Notes: a model not told the origin generated them from the sequence alone. A stretch of 64,000 nucleotides of DNA from Ilyomonas sp965199845 (GCA_965199845.1 CBDATZ010000005.1:124001-188000), one strand, 5' to 3'; counted from the stretch's first letter, positions 8,035 to 17,417 are shown. Program-made: numbers and translations.

Positions 8035-9126
8035 ACCGGCGGTTTTTTCCCATGAAAAAAAAGCTGCTCTTTCCATTCCTTTTTTTACCAGATTTTGCCT
8101 AAGGGCTTCATTGCTTGTTATTGTTTGCATAGCCGATGCTATTTGATTTATATCAAACGGATCAACCAATAAAGCGGCATCACCGGCTATCTCCGGCATG
8201 GATGTAATATTGGAAGTAATCACCGGAATTCCATTGTTCATCGCTTCAATAATCGGGATGCCGAAACCTTCGAAGTAAGGCACATAAGATAAACAAAAAG
8301 CAGCAGAAACAACTTCCTGTAATTCTTTATCCGGCAGGCGTCCCAAAAAATGAACATCATCTTTATATTGCATGTGGTTGTGATAAATATGCATTTCATC
8401 TGTGCGATACATTTCTTTTCCTGCAATCAATAATTTCAGGTCAGAATTAAAACTGATTTTAAAAGCTTCAAACGCTTCTAACAAGCGGAGAATATTTTTT
8501 CTGGGATGCAAAGTGCCAACAAATAAAAAATAGTTTTTTCCCTCGCTATACTTCTGTTTGGTTGCGGTCTTTTGTTCTTCATCAGCAGAAACAAAAAAGC
8601 TGTTGATACCATTATAAACCACGTCAATTTTTGAAGCGTTGACGTTATATTTTTCTACCAAATCCTGCTTGCTGAATTCAGAAACAGTGCCAATACGAGT
8701 TGCTTTTTTCGCACTTTTTTTTATGAAGTAATTATAATAAATACGATTGGTTAACTTTAAATCTTTTGGATAATAAATAAAGTTTACATCATGAATGACA
8801 GTGTATTGTTTTCCGTTCCAGCCAAGACAACAAACGCCATCCGGCGAAAGGAATAAATCGGGCTTTATTTTATTCAGCAATCTTCTGCACGAAATTTCAA
8901 ACCAAAGCACATTTAATACAGCATGTTTGGCCGGCGGAAACAGGTTATGTGGAATCACATTTTTACCAAATAAGAAGTCTTCTTCTATTCCGCTGTCGAA
9001 CAAAAAATGAAAGGTGATATCAGGATTTTTTTCAACAATATATTTCATGGTATTGTAGGTAAACCAGCCAATACCATCCATTGCGTTTTTGCGTAACAGT
9101 CTTGTATTTACAACAATTGTTTTCAT
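8002..9126 (-). CDS. Glycosyltransferase family 4 (GT1-like) protein
   Basis: This 374-aa GT-B enzyme reads MKTIVVNTRLL from the ATG at 9126. Seven upstream in-frame codons add nothing recognisable. The linker motif FVGTLHPRKN and the donor-binding motif YFEGFGIPIIEAMNNGIPV (E-x7-E) are classic for GT4 enzymes. The N-terminal part with DGIGWFTYNTM resembles mannosyl- or rhamnosyl-transferases of polysaccharide loci. It lies 41 bp after a GT2 gene on the same strand, suggesting one transcript. Confidence 0.9.
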   Translation of the reverse strand: MKTIVVNTRLLRKNAMDGIGWFTYNTMKYIVEKNPDITFHFLFDSGIEEDFLFGKNVIPHNLFPPAKHAVLNVLWFEISCRRLLNKIKPDLFLSPDGVCCLGWNGKQYTVIHDVNFIYYPKDLKLTNRIYYNYFIKKSAKKATRIGTVSEFSKQDLVEKYNVNASKIDVVYNGINSFFVSADEEQKTATKQKYSEGKNYFLFVGTLHPRKNILRLLEAFEAFKISFNSDLKLLIAGKEMYRTDEMHIYHNHMQYKDDVHFLGRLPDKELQEVVSAAFCLSYVPYFEGFGIPIIEAMNNGIPVITSNITSMPEIAGDAALLVDPFDINQIASAMQTITSNEALRQNLVKKGMERAAFFSWEKTAGLLWNGVLQCI

Positions 9127-9167
9127 AACAAGTGCTGCAATATGCAACCTTTTTTTATACAGTTTTG

Positions 9168-10106
9168 TTATTGTATAAACTTCCTGTTTTTTAAGTAACT
9201 CGAAAACATATATAGCTTCGAGAAAACACCTTTCTGTAAGCGATTTGAATTTATTTTACTTTGATTTTCGACCATGTTTTCGATTACCGTTGGCCAAGGT
9301 GAAGCATATTGATATAAAGTCTTTTTGCTTCTTGTATTTGTATTACGAAGAATGCGCCACCAAGCGTCGTAAACCAATATACTTTTCAAAGGATTTATTC
9401 CATACTTATCTAACAATAACCAGCCTTCAGGAAGTTCAACGCCAGGCACATTTAAACAGCTATATGTAACTTGTGTATCGCTGATTCCAAGGTTAATGAG
9501 AACATCAGCAATATGAGTAAATGTTTTTTCGGCTAATAAAATTTGTATGTAAAAATCAATGTCAACACGCCACTTCATGCGTTCATCATATTTGGCGGTT
9601 ACGGAGCGATGAACCATGCAAACACTTGGTTGCCCGATATAATTGGTTGACAACAAAACCATTGGATTTTTTACCAATAATTTTTTTATGAAAGGTGAAA
9701 GCAAAGGCTTGCTTAATACATTGCCTTTCTCGTCTATATTGTTATAACCGCTTACAATAAATTTCTTTCCGGCTTTGGTTACATCAGCAAAGCTTTGTAA
9801 AGAAGTTGCCGTTGCAAACCAATCGTCATCGTGCATAATTTTTATCCAGTCACCATTTGCTTTGCTAATGCCAAGATTCCAGTTTGCCGGTGTGCCGAGC
9901 GAAGGTTCGTTTTTATAATATCGAATTGAAAGTTTGGCTCTATACTGCTCTGACAACTGCTTTACAGAATCATCATTGCTATCATCAGAAATAACGACTT
10001 CAAAGTTTTTGAAAGTTTGTTCTGAAATGCTATCGAGCAAACGCTTCAAATAATGCGTACGCTTATATGCCGGAATACAAATGGATATCAATGGTTGAGA
10101 ATTCAT
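9168..10106 (-). CDS. Glycosyltransferase family 2 protein
   Basis: This 312-aa protein has a GT-A fold. The N-terminal strand-loop ISICIPAYKRTHYLKRLLDSI with VISDDSNDDS binds the nucleotide, and MHDDDWF supplies the DxD metal site. These enzymes transfer a sugar from an NDP-sugar, here probably to a surface polysaccharide intermediate, since the next gene on the strand is a GT4 enzyme. No membrane segment is seen. Acceptor and donor are unknown. Confidence 0.92.
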   Translation of the reverse strand: MNSQPLISICIPAYKRTHYLKRLLDSISEQTFKNFEVVISDDSNDDSVKQLSEQYRAKLSIRYYKNEPSLGTPANWNLGISKANGDWIKIMHDDDWFATATSLQSFADVTKAGKKFIVSGYNNIDEKGNVLSKPLLSPFIKKLLVKNPMVLLSTNYIGQPSVCMVHRSVTAKYDERMKWRVDIDFYIQILLAEKTFTHIADVLINLGISDTQVTYSCLNVPGVELPEGWLLLDKYGINPLKSILVYDAWWRILRNTNTRSKKTLYQYASPWPTVIENMVENQSKINSNRLQKGVFSKLYMFSSYLKNRKFIQ

Positions 10107-10220
10107 ACAAATGCAAAGCTAAGACAAGAGAAATTGACGATAAAAACATTGCCTTTTATGTTTGATAAAATCAATAAGTTATTTATTGATTGTTTTGATA
10201 TTACTGGTAGCTTGAGAAAC

Positions 10221-10296
10221 AAAATCGGCTTCGATAAAAGTGTAATGCAATAACGATGAACCGGAGTATCAAAAGCCGATAACGTAAACTATATTT
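10221..10296 (+). repeat. Dispersed intergenic repeat, copy B
   Basis: It shares AACGATGAACCGGAG and TATCAAAAGCCGATAAC with the other copies. Its ends form an inverted repeat: ATCGGCTT (10224-10231) with AAGCCGAT (10273-10280), extended by GATA/TATC inside. It could therefore fold as a cruciform or an RNA hairpin. It lies between the dps terminator and the GT2 gene. Confidence 0.6.
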
Positions 10297-10314
10297 CCTT
10301 TGCTTATCACAATA

Positions 10315-10347
10315 AAAAAGCACCACATAATAAATGCAGTGCTTTTT
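10315..10347 (-). terminator. Terminator of the SirB1-like/dps transcript
   Basis: On the minus strand, AAAAAGCAC and GTGCTTTTT form the arms of a hairpin with an AT-rich loop and a following T run. It lies 20-50 bases beyond the dps stop codon. Confidence 0.7.
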
Positions 10348-10366
10348 ATTTTTTTATAGAAAAATC

Positions 10367-10837
10367 TTATCTCAGGTAGCTTCTTAAAAACCACGCCCAT
10401 TGTTCGTGTTTTTCCATCATGCCTGTAACAAAATCTGCAGTTCCGGCATCTTTAATATTATCAGTTAATTTATCAACATCGTTTCTCAATAAACGAATGA
10501 TTGTTTCATGATCGTTCAACAGGTTTGTAATTTGTTCCGGTCTGTGATTTGGATAATCGCCTTCTAACAGATCTGTTGTTTTTAGAAAGTCAGCCAATCT
10601 GCCTTCTGAATAATGTCCAAGCTGGCGAATACGTTCTGCCACTTCATCAAAACCTTCTTCAAGTTCGGTATAAAGTCTTTCATAAAATTCGTGCATCTGC
10701 AAAAAATCCGGACCTTCTACATTCCAGTGATAATTTCTTGTTTTTGTATACAATACGTATTGGTTTGCCAACATGCGTTGCAGTATCTGTGCTGAAGAAG
10801 CTTTTTGCTCTTCAGTCATTCCGATATTTGCTATCAT
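10367..10837 (-). CDS. dps: Dps-family ferritin-like DNA protection protein
   Basis: This 156-aa four-helix protein belongs to the Dps family. Members assemble into dodecamers that oxidise and store iron with hydrogen peroxide and protect DNA under stress. The intersubunit ferroxidase ligands are visible: His37 in NYHWNV, His49 in FLQMHEFYE, and Asp64 and Glu68 in GFDEVAERI. The length is normal. The start may instead be the second Met (MTEEQKA). It sits 25 bp after the SirB1-like gene on the same strand and has its own terminator downstream. Confidence 0.95.
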   Translation of the reverse strand: MIANIGMTEEQKASSAQILQRMLANQYVLYTKTRNYHWNVEGPDFLQMHEFYERLYTELEEGFDEVAERIRQLGHYSEGRLADFLKTTDLLEGDYPNHRPEQITNLLNDHETIIRLLRNDVDKLTDNIKDAGTADFVTGMMEKHEQWAWFLRSYLR

Positions 10838-10862
10838 AAAAGTATATTTAAAATTTGCTCTG

Positions 10863-11744
10863 CTAATCCAATAATGCTGCCAGTTTCAACAACTCATCGC
10901 GCTTATATGCGAGGTGCGCATCAGTAAAACATTTCGCAAGTTCTTCAATCAACAATTGAATAATACGTTTGTTTGAAAGAGGACGAAAATAAAATGGTGT
11001 TGGTGGTACGGAAATACGTTTGAAATACAACTCAATTTCTTTATGCGAAAAGACTTGTCCGGAAGTTGCATCTACATAAAAAAGAATGTGCTTTTGCGGA
11101 TTGCTTTTATGTAAAGTCGCGTCAAAATCAGGCTTAAAAAAAGCCAGCACAAAATGCTTGGGAACGTTGATGGCTTTTACAGGAATATCAAGTAAAGCTG
11201 CGAGCACCAAATACAACAAACCATTTGATAAAGCGTTGCCACGCTTGCTTTGCAGCACTTTATGCAGCAGGAATTCATCAGGATTGTTGTATGAAATTTC
11301 AACACCTTTTAAGCTATAATAATTGTAAACGATGCTGGTTAATACATTCGCCTGTTCGAGCGGTGTAAGAAAGCTGTTCAGTTCAAGCCAGATATTCCGT
11401 CTTATCTTTTCAATTTCCTGTAAAACCGGCGTGGTTTGCAAATCGGGATACTGAAATTTTGCTACGAGCAAAGTGCCAAACAAAAGATCGTTATAAGCGC
11501 TGCTGTTCCATTGTTGCAAATCGTAAGTCAGGTCTTTATAATGCAGTTTGTGAATCAGCATTTCTATGCGTTCCTGCACTTCTTCGCGAAGCGTATTCTC
11601 CCACAACGATTCCAGGTTCGGAATGATGTTCGTTCCGTAATCTGTAATGCGTTCAGACACGGTCGAAAACACTTCCTCATCGGGATCGTCTAACAATGTA
11701 AACAGTGCTGTTATTTCTTTAGTTTCCTGCATTAGGTTTCGCAT
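10863..11744 (-). CDS. SirB1-like transglutaminase-superfamily protein
   Basis: This 293-aa protein has an alpha-helical, HEAT-like N-terminal part (about 1-90). A SirB1 N-terminal (transglutaminase-like) domain follows, with the family pattern SKRGNALSNGLLYLVLAALLDIPV and then NVPKHFVLAF. The usual catalytic Cys of transglutaminases is not evident in this domain, as in many SirB1/YchA proteins, so catalysis is doubtful. The function of the family is unclear. The start may be Met1 or Met5 (MQETKEI). It is probably cotranscribed with dps. Confidence 0.75.
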   Translation of the reverse strand: MRNLMQETKEITALFTLLDDPDEEVFSTVSERITDYGTNIIPNLESLWENTLREEVQERIEMLIHKLHYKDLTYDLQQWNSSAYNDLLFGTLLVAKFQYPDLQTTPVLQEIEKIRRNIWLELNSFLTPLEQANVLTSIVYNYYSLKGVEISYNNPDEFLLHKVLQSKRGNALSNGLLYLVLAALLDIPVKAINVPKHFVLAFFKPDFDATLHKSNPQKHILFYVDATSGQVFSHKEIELYFKRISVPPTPFYFRPLSNKRIIQLLIEELAKCFTDAHLAYKRDELLKLAALLD

Positions 11745-12179
11745 ACAAACAAAGTTCTATTTTTTATTATTCTGCAAGAAAGTTATGCAATTCTGTGAAT
11801 AATATAATCGTGTATAAAAGAAGATTTTTTCTATATTAAGATCAACTGATATTCCGGTTGCATATCATTGCAATCATTGATTTGGTTTTTTCTCTTTTAC
11901 ATAAAGGGAAAAAACAATCACTCTTGTAACTCTTTGTTATCAACTGAACATATAAGCGAATGCTATTTGTGAAGCAGTAAGACAGAAAGAATATAAAGGT
12001 TCACGAGAAGAATCATTCATGAACTTGTTACTCTTTTTCTAAGAAATATTATGTACTGTTATTTCAACAACATGATAAATCTCTTCACAAACATCAATTT
12101 ATTATCGTGTAAATATGCTTCGGTTTTCGAGCATAAAGGCTGCTATCTTGTTTGTCAAAATCAAAGCCTGTAACGAAAC
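11745..12179. other. 435-bp intergenic region
   Basis: This AT-rich spacer lies between topA (which ends here) and the SirB1-like gene (which starts here). I see a minus-strand -7-like box TAACTTTC about 40 bases before the SirB1-like start, without a clear -33 box. There is also a small hairpin ATGCT/AGCAT at about 12115-12135 past the topA stop. No ORF, RNA gene or tandem repeat could be supported. Confidence 0.5.
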
Positions 12180-14531
12180 TTACGCGCTTTTTTTATTGCT
12201 CTTCTTTGCTGCTTTCTTTGGTGGATTTGCCTTTAGATTTTCAATGATTGCTTTAACTTCTTCTATTGTCAGCGAAGCGGCTCTGTCTTGCTGTTCTTTG
12301 GTAAGTTTATAATTACGCAGACTTTGTTTGATATAAGGTCCGTAAGGTCCGTTTAAAACCTGAATTTTTTCTTTCTCAAATACTTTGATTGTGCGTTCAT
12401 CTTTCGCTTTACGTTTCTCTTCTATAATCGGCGCAGCTTCTTCAAGAGAAAGACTATATGGATCCTGTTCTTTGTTAAGCGAATAAAACTTTTTATCGTG
12501 CGCAATGTAAGGACCGAAACGACCAATACTCACCAACACTTCACTACCTTCAAACAAACCCAAATGACGCGGTAAACGAAACAATTCCATCGCATCTTCA
12601 AACGTAATGGTTTCAATGCTTTGAGATGATTTCAGCTTGGCAAAACGAGGCTTTTCTTCTTCATTTACATCACCAATCTGCACCATCGGACCGTAACGTC
12701 CCATACGTGCCACAACCTTCTTTCCGCTGTCCGGATCAACCCCCAATTCACGTTCCCCTTTTACACGTTGCGCAGTTTCTAATGTATTGGCAATATCAAT
12801 TTTAAAGGGCTGGTAAAAATCATCAACCATCTTTGTCCACTTCTCTTTACCATTAGCAATTTCATCAAACTCACTTTCTATTTTGGCGGTAAAGCCGTAA
12901 TCCATAATATCGTCAAAATACTGGTTTAAAAAATCTGTTACTACCAAGCCTAAATCGGTTGGGAATAATTTTGATTTTTCAGCACCCGTATTTTCGTTTT
13001 CAACTGTTTTATACAGCTGGTTGTTCTTCAATACCAACACGCGAAAATCTCTTTTTAAACCTTCCTTATCACGCTTTTCAACATAACCTCTTTTTAAAAT
13101 AGTAGAGATAGTTGGCGCGTAGGTAGATGGTCGCCCGATACCTAATTCTTCCAGTTTTTTAACTAAAGAAGCTTCCGTATAACGAGGCGCCGCACGTGTG
13201 AAACGCTCAACGGCTTTCATCTCTTTAAAAGAAAGTTTAGCTCCCTTTTGCAAAGGCGGCAATGTGCCTTCTTCCGTTTCCTCATCATTCTCGTCTTCAT
13301 CATCTCTGCCTTCAAAATATACTTTCAGGAAACCATCAAATTTCAACACTTCGCCTTCCGCTGTCAGCTCTGCGTTATTGGTGGAAATATTAATTTTTGC
13401 AATGGTTCTTTCTAATTGTGCGTCTGCCATTTGCGAAGCCATTGTGCGTTTCCAAATCAACTCGTATAAACGCTTTGTATCGGCATCGTTCACAGTTGTA
13501 TTGTTCATGTAAGTCGGGCGTATAGCTTCATGCGCTTCCTGTGCATTTTCGTTCTTATTTTTATACTTGCGGTGCTGCAAATAATTGTTACCATATTGGC
13601 TATTAATTCTGCCTTCAATATCCTGCATAGCGGTATCGCTCAAACTTACACTATCGGTACGCATATAACTGATATGACCGTTCTCGTATAGCTTTTGTGC
13701 AATCAACATAGTTTTGCTAACACCATAACCCAATTTACGGCTGGCTTCCTGTTGCAATGTTGATGTTGTAAATGGCGGAGCCGGCGATTTTTTCGTTGGC
13801 TTTACCTGAACATCTTTCACTGTGTAAACAGCGCCAGCACAGCTTTGCAAGAATTTTTCAGCGTTCTCTGAATTATTTTGTCTGGCTCCTTCTGCCTTAA
13901 AATTTACTGTTTTTCCATTGGCATCCGGTGCTGAAAAAAAGGCTTCAATTTTAAAGCTGCTTACAGGTTTAAAAGCATTGATTTCACGTTCGCGTTCTGC
14001 TATTAAACGAACTGCAACACTTTGTACACGACCGGCACTTAACGAGTTGCGCATACTGATTTTGCGCCACAAAACAGGACTCAATTCAAAGCCAACAATT
14101 CTATCCAAAACACGTCTTGCCTGCTGCGCATTAACCAGGTTCATATCAAGCAAGCGCGGTTGCGCAACAGCCTTTTTAATAGCTGGTTTTGTAATTTCAT
14201 GAAACACAATACGCTTGGTAACCGCAGGGTCTAACCCAAGCACTTCACACAAATGCCAGCTAATGGCTTCACCTTCGCGATCCTCATCCGTTGCGAGCCA
14301 GACTTCACCAGATTTTTTTGCAGATTGTTTCAGTTCTTTTACCACTTTTTGTTTGTCTTCAGGTACAATATAACGAGGTTTATAATTGTGTTTGATGTCA
14401 ATGCCCATATCATCTTTTTCAAGATCACGAATATGACCATAACAGCTTTTTACCTCGAAATCATCTCCCAGAATTTTTTCTATGGTTTTTGCTTTTGCCG
14501 GCGATTCTACTATTAATAAATTCTTTGCCAT
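12180..14531 (-). CDS. topA: DNA topoisomerase I
   Basis: This 783-aa type IA topoisomerase relaxes negative supercoils. The Toprim domain starts at residue 5 (LLIVESPAKAKTIEKIL), with the metal-binding DEDREGE at 82-88. The catalytic Tyr289 lies in HISYMRTDS, and the conserved IGRPSTYAPTI follows in the third domain. The C-terminus carries repeats with GRYGPMV, GRFGPYI and GPYGPYIK in place of the Cys4 zinc fingers of the E. coli enzyme. It ends in a Lys/Ala-rich tail. This layout is usual for Bacteroidota. The gene stands alone and is divergent from a secreted protein gene. Confidence 0.97.
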   Translation of the reverse strand: MAKNLLIVESPAKAKTIEKILGDDFEVKSCYGHIRDLEKDDMGIDIKHNYKPRYIVPEDKQKVVKELKQSAKKSGEVWLATDEDREGEAISWHLCEVLGLDPAVTKRIVFHEITKPAIKKAVAQPRLLDMNLVNAQQARRVLDRIVGFELSPVLWRKISMRNSLSAGRVQSVAVRLIAEREREINAFKPVSSFKIEAFFSAPDANGKTVNFKAEGARQNNSENAEKFLQSCAGAVYTVKDVQVKPTKKSPAPPFTTSTLQQEASRKLGYGVSKTMLIAQKLYENGHISYMRTDSVSLSDTAMQDIEGRINSQYGNNYLQHRKYKNKNENAQEAHEAIRPTYMNNTTVNDADTKRLYELIWKRTMASQMADAQLERTIAKINISTNNAELTAEGEVLKFDGFLKVYFEGRDDEDENDEETEEGTLPPLQKGAKLSFKEMKAVERFTRAAPRYTEASLVKKLEELGIGRPSTYAPTISTILKRGYVEKRDKEGLKRDFRVLVLKNNQLYKTVENENTGAEKSKLFPTDLGLVVTDFLNQYFDDIMDYGFTAKIESEFDEIANGKEKWTKMVDDFYQPFKIDIANTLETAQRVKGERELGVDPDSGKKVVARMGRYGPMVQIGDVNEEEKPRFAKLKSSQSIETITFEDAMELFRLPRHLGLFEGSEVLVSIGRFGPYIAHDKKFYSLNKEQDPYSLSLEEAAPIIEEKRKAKDERTIKVFEKEKIQVLNGPYGPYIKQSLRNYKLTKEQQDRAASLTIEEVKAIIENLKANPPKKAAKKSNKKSA

Positions 14532-14879
14532 TCAATATTTGTTCTCTGTTTTGTTTTCCCTTAAATATACTATATAAACCCTGTGCCAGATGTGTGTTTG
14601 TAAACTTTATACTTCTTTTTGCTATTGCATTACAGCTTATTATTCATGTAAAGATTCATTGATTTTGCGGGCTTACTTCAATGCTTGTTGCAAGTATGTT
14701 TTACGATAATAAAATGTATAAAATCTTATGAACAGAAATCCTTTTTTATTTAGTTTAACGAGGAAAAGTTAATGCAATATTAAAGCAATGAAAATGAATT
14801 GTAAAAATGTTAAAGCCTGATACAGCTTTTTACCAAACACTTGTTAGTATGTCAAGATAAGTAATAAAACATATTATTT
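14532..14879. other. 348-bp divergent intergenic region
   Basis: This spacer should carry the promoters of topA (minus) and of the secreted protein (plus). On the minus strand TATATTTA, one mismatch from TAnnTTTG, lies about 40 bases before the topA ATG, but a -33 TTG is not clear. I see no ORF or RNA gene. Confidence 0.4.
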
Positions 14880-15290
14880 ATGAAACTAGTTTTTTACTTT
14901 ATCGCTGTTATTACAGCCACAGTTTTTATCAGTGCAAATGCATCTGCACAGTATGGTCGTTATGGTTCTAACGATCATTACAGAAGCAATGTCCCACAAG
15001 CCTTTTATTACTATCCGCAAAGTAACGTGTATTTCAGTTGTGCTACCAACCAATACATTTATAACTACCGGAATGCATGGTTGGTTTCAGACCATTTGCC
15101 ACGCCGTATGAGGCTTGACAGAAGAGAGCCACGATTTGTTGTGAATCACTACGGCTTTGATGTATGGAACGATAATTATCGTCACGTAATGCAGTTTAGA
15201 AATTACAGACATATGCAGCCGGATGTTGCTTATAATGATCGTCGTAATTATAATGATGATCACAGACCTCATGATGGCAGAGGCTGGTAA
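14880..15290 (+). CDS. Secreted Tyr/Arg/Asn-rich protein of unknown function
   Basis: This 136-aa protein starts with a signal peptide (about residues 1-23, cleavage likely after ASA in NASAQYG). The mature part is very rich in Tyr, Arg, Asn and His, with repeats of NYRH and NDRR. One short patch (NQYIYNYRNAWLVSDHLP) resembles the YXXXY-like surface proteins often found secreted in this phylum. I do not recognise a family with a known function. It probably resides in the periplasm or on the outer membrane. Confidence 0.7.
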   Translation: MKLVFYFIAVITATVFISANASAQYGRYGSNDHYRSNVPQAFYYYPQSNVYFSCATNQYIYNYRNAWLVSDHLPRRMRLDRREPRFVVNHYGFDVWNDNYRHVMQFRNYRHMQPDVAYNDRRNYNDDHRPHDGRGW

Positions 15291-15323
15291 TAGAAGTGTG
15301 TATTTTGATATTTGTTTGATTTG

Positions 15324-15402
15324 AACCACAAAGACGATTAGAGAAGATTTTCGAAGCACAATAAAATGCTTTCAGGTTTTTTATCTTGCCGTCTTTGTGG
15401 TT
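15324..15402. repeat. Inverted repeat AACCACAAAGACG / CGTCTTTGTGGTT
   Basis: Perfect 13-bp arms (15324-15336 and 15390-15402) flank 53 bases, just after the secreted protein gene. The arm sequence is the same CTTTGTGGTT word seen at 4169-4206. It may act as a transcript-end hairpin or be a mobile repeat unit; the sequence does not decide. Confidence 0.6.
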
Positions 15403-15487
15403 TTATTTATACCTGCTTATCGAATAAATTAATAAAAAACATCTCTTCAATTCCAATCATATTCGATTGAAATACAAATACTCTTTA

Positions 15488-16496
15488 ACCTGTTGGCGGA
15501 GTTAATTTGAATAGTCAGCAACAATAAATGCTGTGCAGTTGTCTACATGAGTGACTAAACTTACGAATGCAACATGCACAACATCAAAACAAATTTCGAT
15601 AAAATTATTGTGGTGATAAAAGATATTTTAAGTGATGAAATAAATGAGAAGGGCAATTATTTACGGCGTGGCACCGTGCCAAAATTTTCTGATATTGAAG
15701 TGATCGCATTAAGCCTTACAGCAGAATGTTTAAGCATTGACAGTGAGAATTATTTGTTTTCCAAATTGAACAAAGAATATGCGAACGAGTTTGAAAATTT
15801 GATTAGCCGCAGACAATATAATGACCGGAGAAAACTGTTGTTTGAAAAAACGGAAGATGTGCGAAACCTGCTATCAGAGCGGCTTAACAGACTATCAGAT
15901 GTATTTGCAATTGATTCCATGCCACTTGAAATTTGTAAATTATCAAGAGAACAAAGAAATAAAATGGGTAAAGAATCCCTGTGCCACCGCCCGGACAAGG
16001 GCTACTGTGCATCACAGAAAAAATATTTCTACGGCTATAAATTGCACAGCGTTTGTTCAGCGGCAGGTGTTATACAATCATTGGATTTAACTAAGGCAAG
16101 TGTGCATGATGTACATTACTTGCATGACGTAAAAGAGTTGTTCAGCAATTGCATCCTAACGGGTGATAAAGGATATATTGGAAGAGAGCATCAGATAAAT
16201 TTATTTGAGGCGGCAGGCATTCAGTTGGAAGTGCCTTTAAGAGCCAATCAAGGGGGACAAAAACCTGTCATGTGGATCTTGAAAAAAGTAAGGAAGCGAA
16301 TAGAAACAGTTTTTTCTCAATTGTGTGACCAGTTTATGATACAGCGCAATTACGCCAAGTCCTTTACAGGCTTCAGGTCCAGGATACTTGCTAAGGTGAC
16401 GGCGCTCACCATTTTACAGTTCTTAAACAAATTTATTTACAATCAACCAGTAAGCAGAGTTAAACATGCGCTGGCTAATTAACTCCGCCAACGGGT
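15488..16496 (+). mobile_element. IS982-family insertion sequence (1009 bp)
   Basis: The left end is ACCTGTTGGCGGAGTTAATT. The right end, read inward, is ACCCGTTGGCGGAGTTAATT, a 20-bp inverted repeat with one mismatch. The 9-bp sequence TACTCTTTA is duplicated at 15479-15487 and 16497-16505. One intact transposase gene fills the element, and its stop codon lies inside the right inverted repeat. A second copy begins at 63783 in the opposite orientation and is identical as far as can be compared by eye (about 218 bp), so the element has moved recently. Confidence 0.93.
15574..16482 (+). CDS. IS982-family transposase
   Basis: This 302-aa DDE transposase has its first Asp in VFAIDSMPLEI, its second in CILTGDKGYIG and its Glu in VRKRIETVFSQL. 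KKYFYGYKLH between them is also typical of IS982. The protein is full length and uninterrupted. It differs strongly from the 275-aa transposase at 3315, so the two elements belong to different subgroups of the family. The TAA stop is formed within the terminal inverted repeat. Confidence 0.94.
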   Translation: MHNIKTNFDKIIVVIKDILSDEINEKGNYLRRGTVPKFSDIEVIALSLTAECLSIDSENYLFSKLNKEYANEFENLISRRQYNDRRKLLFEKTEDVRNLLSERLNRLSDVFAIDSMPLEICKLSREQRNKMGKESLCHRPDKGYCASQKKYFYGYKLHSVCSAAGVIQSLDLTKASVHDVHYLHDVKELFSNCILTGDKGYIGREHQINLFEAAGIQLEVPLRANQGGQKPVMWILKKVRKRIETVFSQLCDQFMIQRNYAKSFTGFRSRILAKVTALTILQFLNKFIYNQPVSRVKHALAN

Positions 16497-16534
16497 TACT
16501 CTTTACATAAAATGTATTCATTGTATTGCTTTCT

Positions 16535-17401
16535 TCAATCGTTTCCGATAAAGAAATTGACAATCGTATTATGAACGTCGCGGCTGATATAAATACGTGT
16601 ATGACCTAAACCTTCTGTTGTAATAAATTGCAGATTTGGCAATAGCTTTTGCCTGATTGGTAACGTATCTTCATAAGGACACATTTTATCGTCTGTATCG
16701 TGTATCCATAGAATAGAAGAAGGTATATTTTGAACCGCCCGCGCCACCGAAAACCATTCCGTTTGATGCCCGCTTTTTTCATACACCAAATCGTCAAAAG
16801 CTTTTTTTGTTTTCTTTGTTAACGGAACGGTTTTGAAGAAATTCTGAAAGATGGTTTTTACTTCCGTTGCCGGCGCAATGAGAACCAGTTTTTTATCCGG
16901 ATTCTTCATTTCTTCTACCGCAAGCGATGCGGCTAAAGCGCCTAATGAATGCGCCATAATTCCATCAAAAGGACCAAATAACGCTTCAATTTCTAAAATG
17001 ATATTTCTATAAACAAAAGCATTTACTGTTTTGCCATCACTAAAACCATGTCCCGGTGCATCGAATGCAAATACCTGGAAACCAGCGTTTAGAAATGAAG
17101 GAACATACTTGGCAAAACGATAACTGCTGCTGTCAAATCCATGACAAATCAAAATTTTTTTACCATTGCTTTTTTCTTCATCAGGCTTAAAATGAAATCC
17201 TTTTACTTTTAATTTTTTCAAATAAAAATCAATAGGTAAAGCAGCGTCAAAAAGTTGCGGGGTTTTCGCAATGTTCTTACCATTAAAAGGCGTGCACATT
17301 AACCGCCAGGCTTTTACCGCGGCTTTGCGCGTAGAAACAAGACCTATAAGACGTAATCGCTCTTTGTTATATAAAGTAAGTAAGGTTTGCTTTATTTTCA
17401 C
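16535..17401 (-). CDS. Alpha/beta hydrolase
   Basis: This 288-aa protein has the alpha/beta-hydrolase fold. The oxyanion region is CHGFDSSSYRF, followed by FDAPGHGFSDG. The nucleophile elbow is AHSLGA (Ser nucleophile), the acid is probably Asp in HDTDDKMCP, and the base is His in GLGHTRI. It lacks a signal peptide, so a cytoplasmic esterase/lipase or peptidase is likely; the substrate cannot be told. Its start codon is 16 bp from the divergent DUF2520 gene, so the two promoters must overlap the coding ends. Confidence 0.85.
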   Translation of the reverse strand: MKIKQTLLTLYNKERLRLIGLVSTRKAAVKAWRLMCTPFNGKNIAKTPQLFDAALPIDFYLKKLKVKGFHFKPDEEKSNGKKILICHGFDSSSYRFAKYVPSFLNAGFQVFAFDAPGHGFSDGKTVNAFVYRNIILEIEALFGPFDGIMAHSLGALAASLAVEEMKNPDKKLVLIAPATEVKTIFQNFFKTVPLTKKTKKAFDDLVYEKSGHQTEWFSVARAVQNIPSSILWIHDTDDKMCPYEDTLPIRQKLLPNLQFITTEGLGHTRIYISRDVHNTIVNFFIGND

Positions 17402-17417
17402 TACTTAATCAGTTACT

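Larger units (their letters stand above)
15460..16520 (+). repeat. Dispersed intergenic repeat, copy E, interrupted by an IS
   Basis: The left half (15460-15487, with GATTGAAATACAAA) and the right half (16497-16520, with TTTACATAAAATGTATT) join, once the IS and one copy of its 9-bp duplication are removed, into a sequence that lines up with copy A (AATTGAAATACAAAAGCCGGTAACATAAAACTGTATT). The IS therefore landed inside a repeat copy. Confidence 0.5.

Noticed and set aside
12115..12180. Possible partial repeat copy (CAAAGCCTGTAACGAAACT) next to topA
   Set aside because: It matches only part of the right end and lacks the rest of the element.
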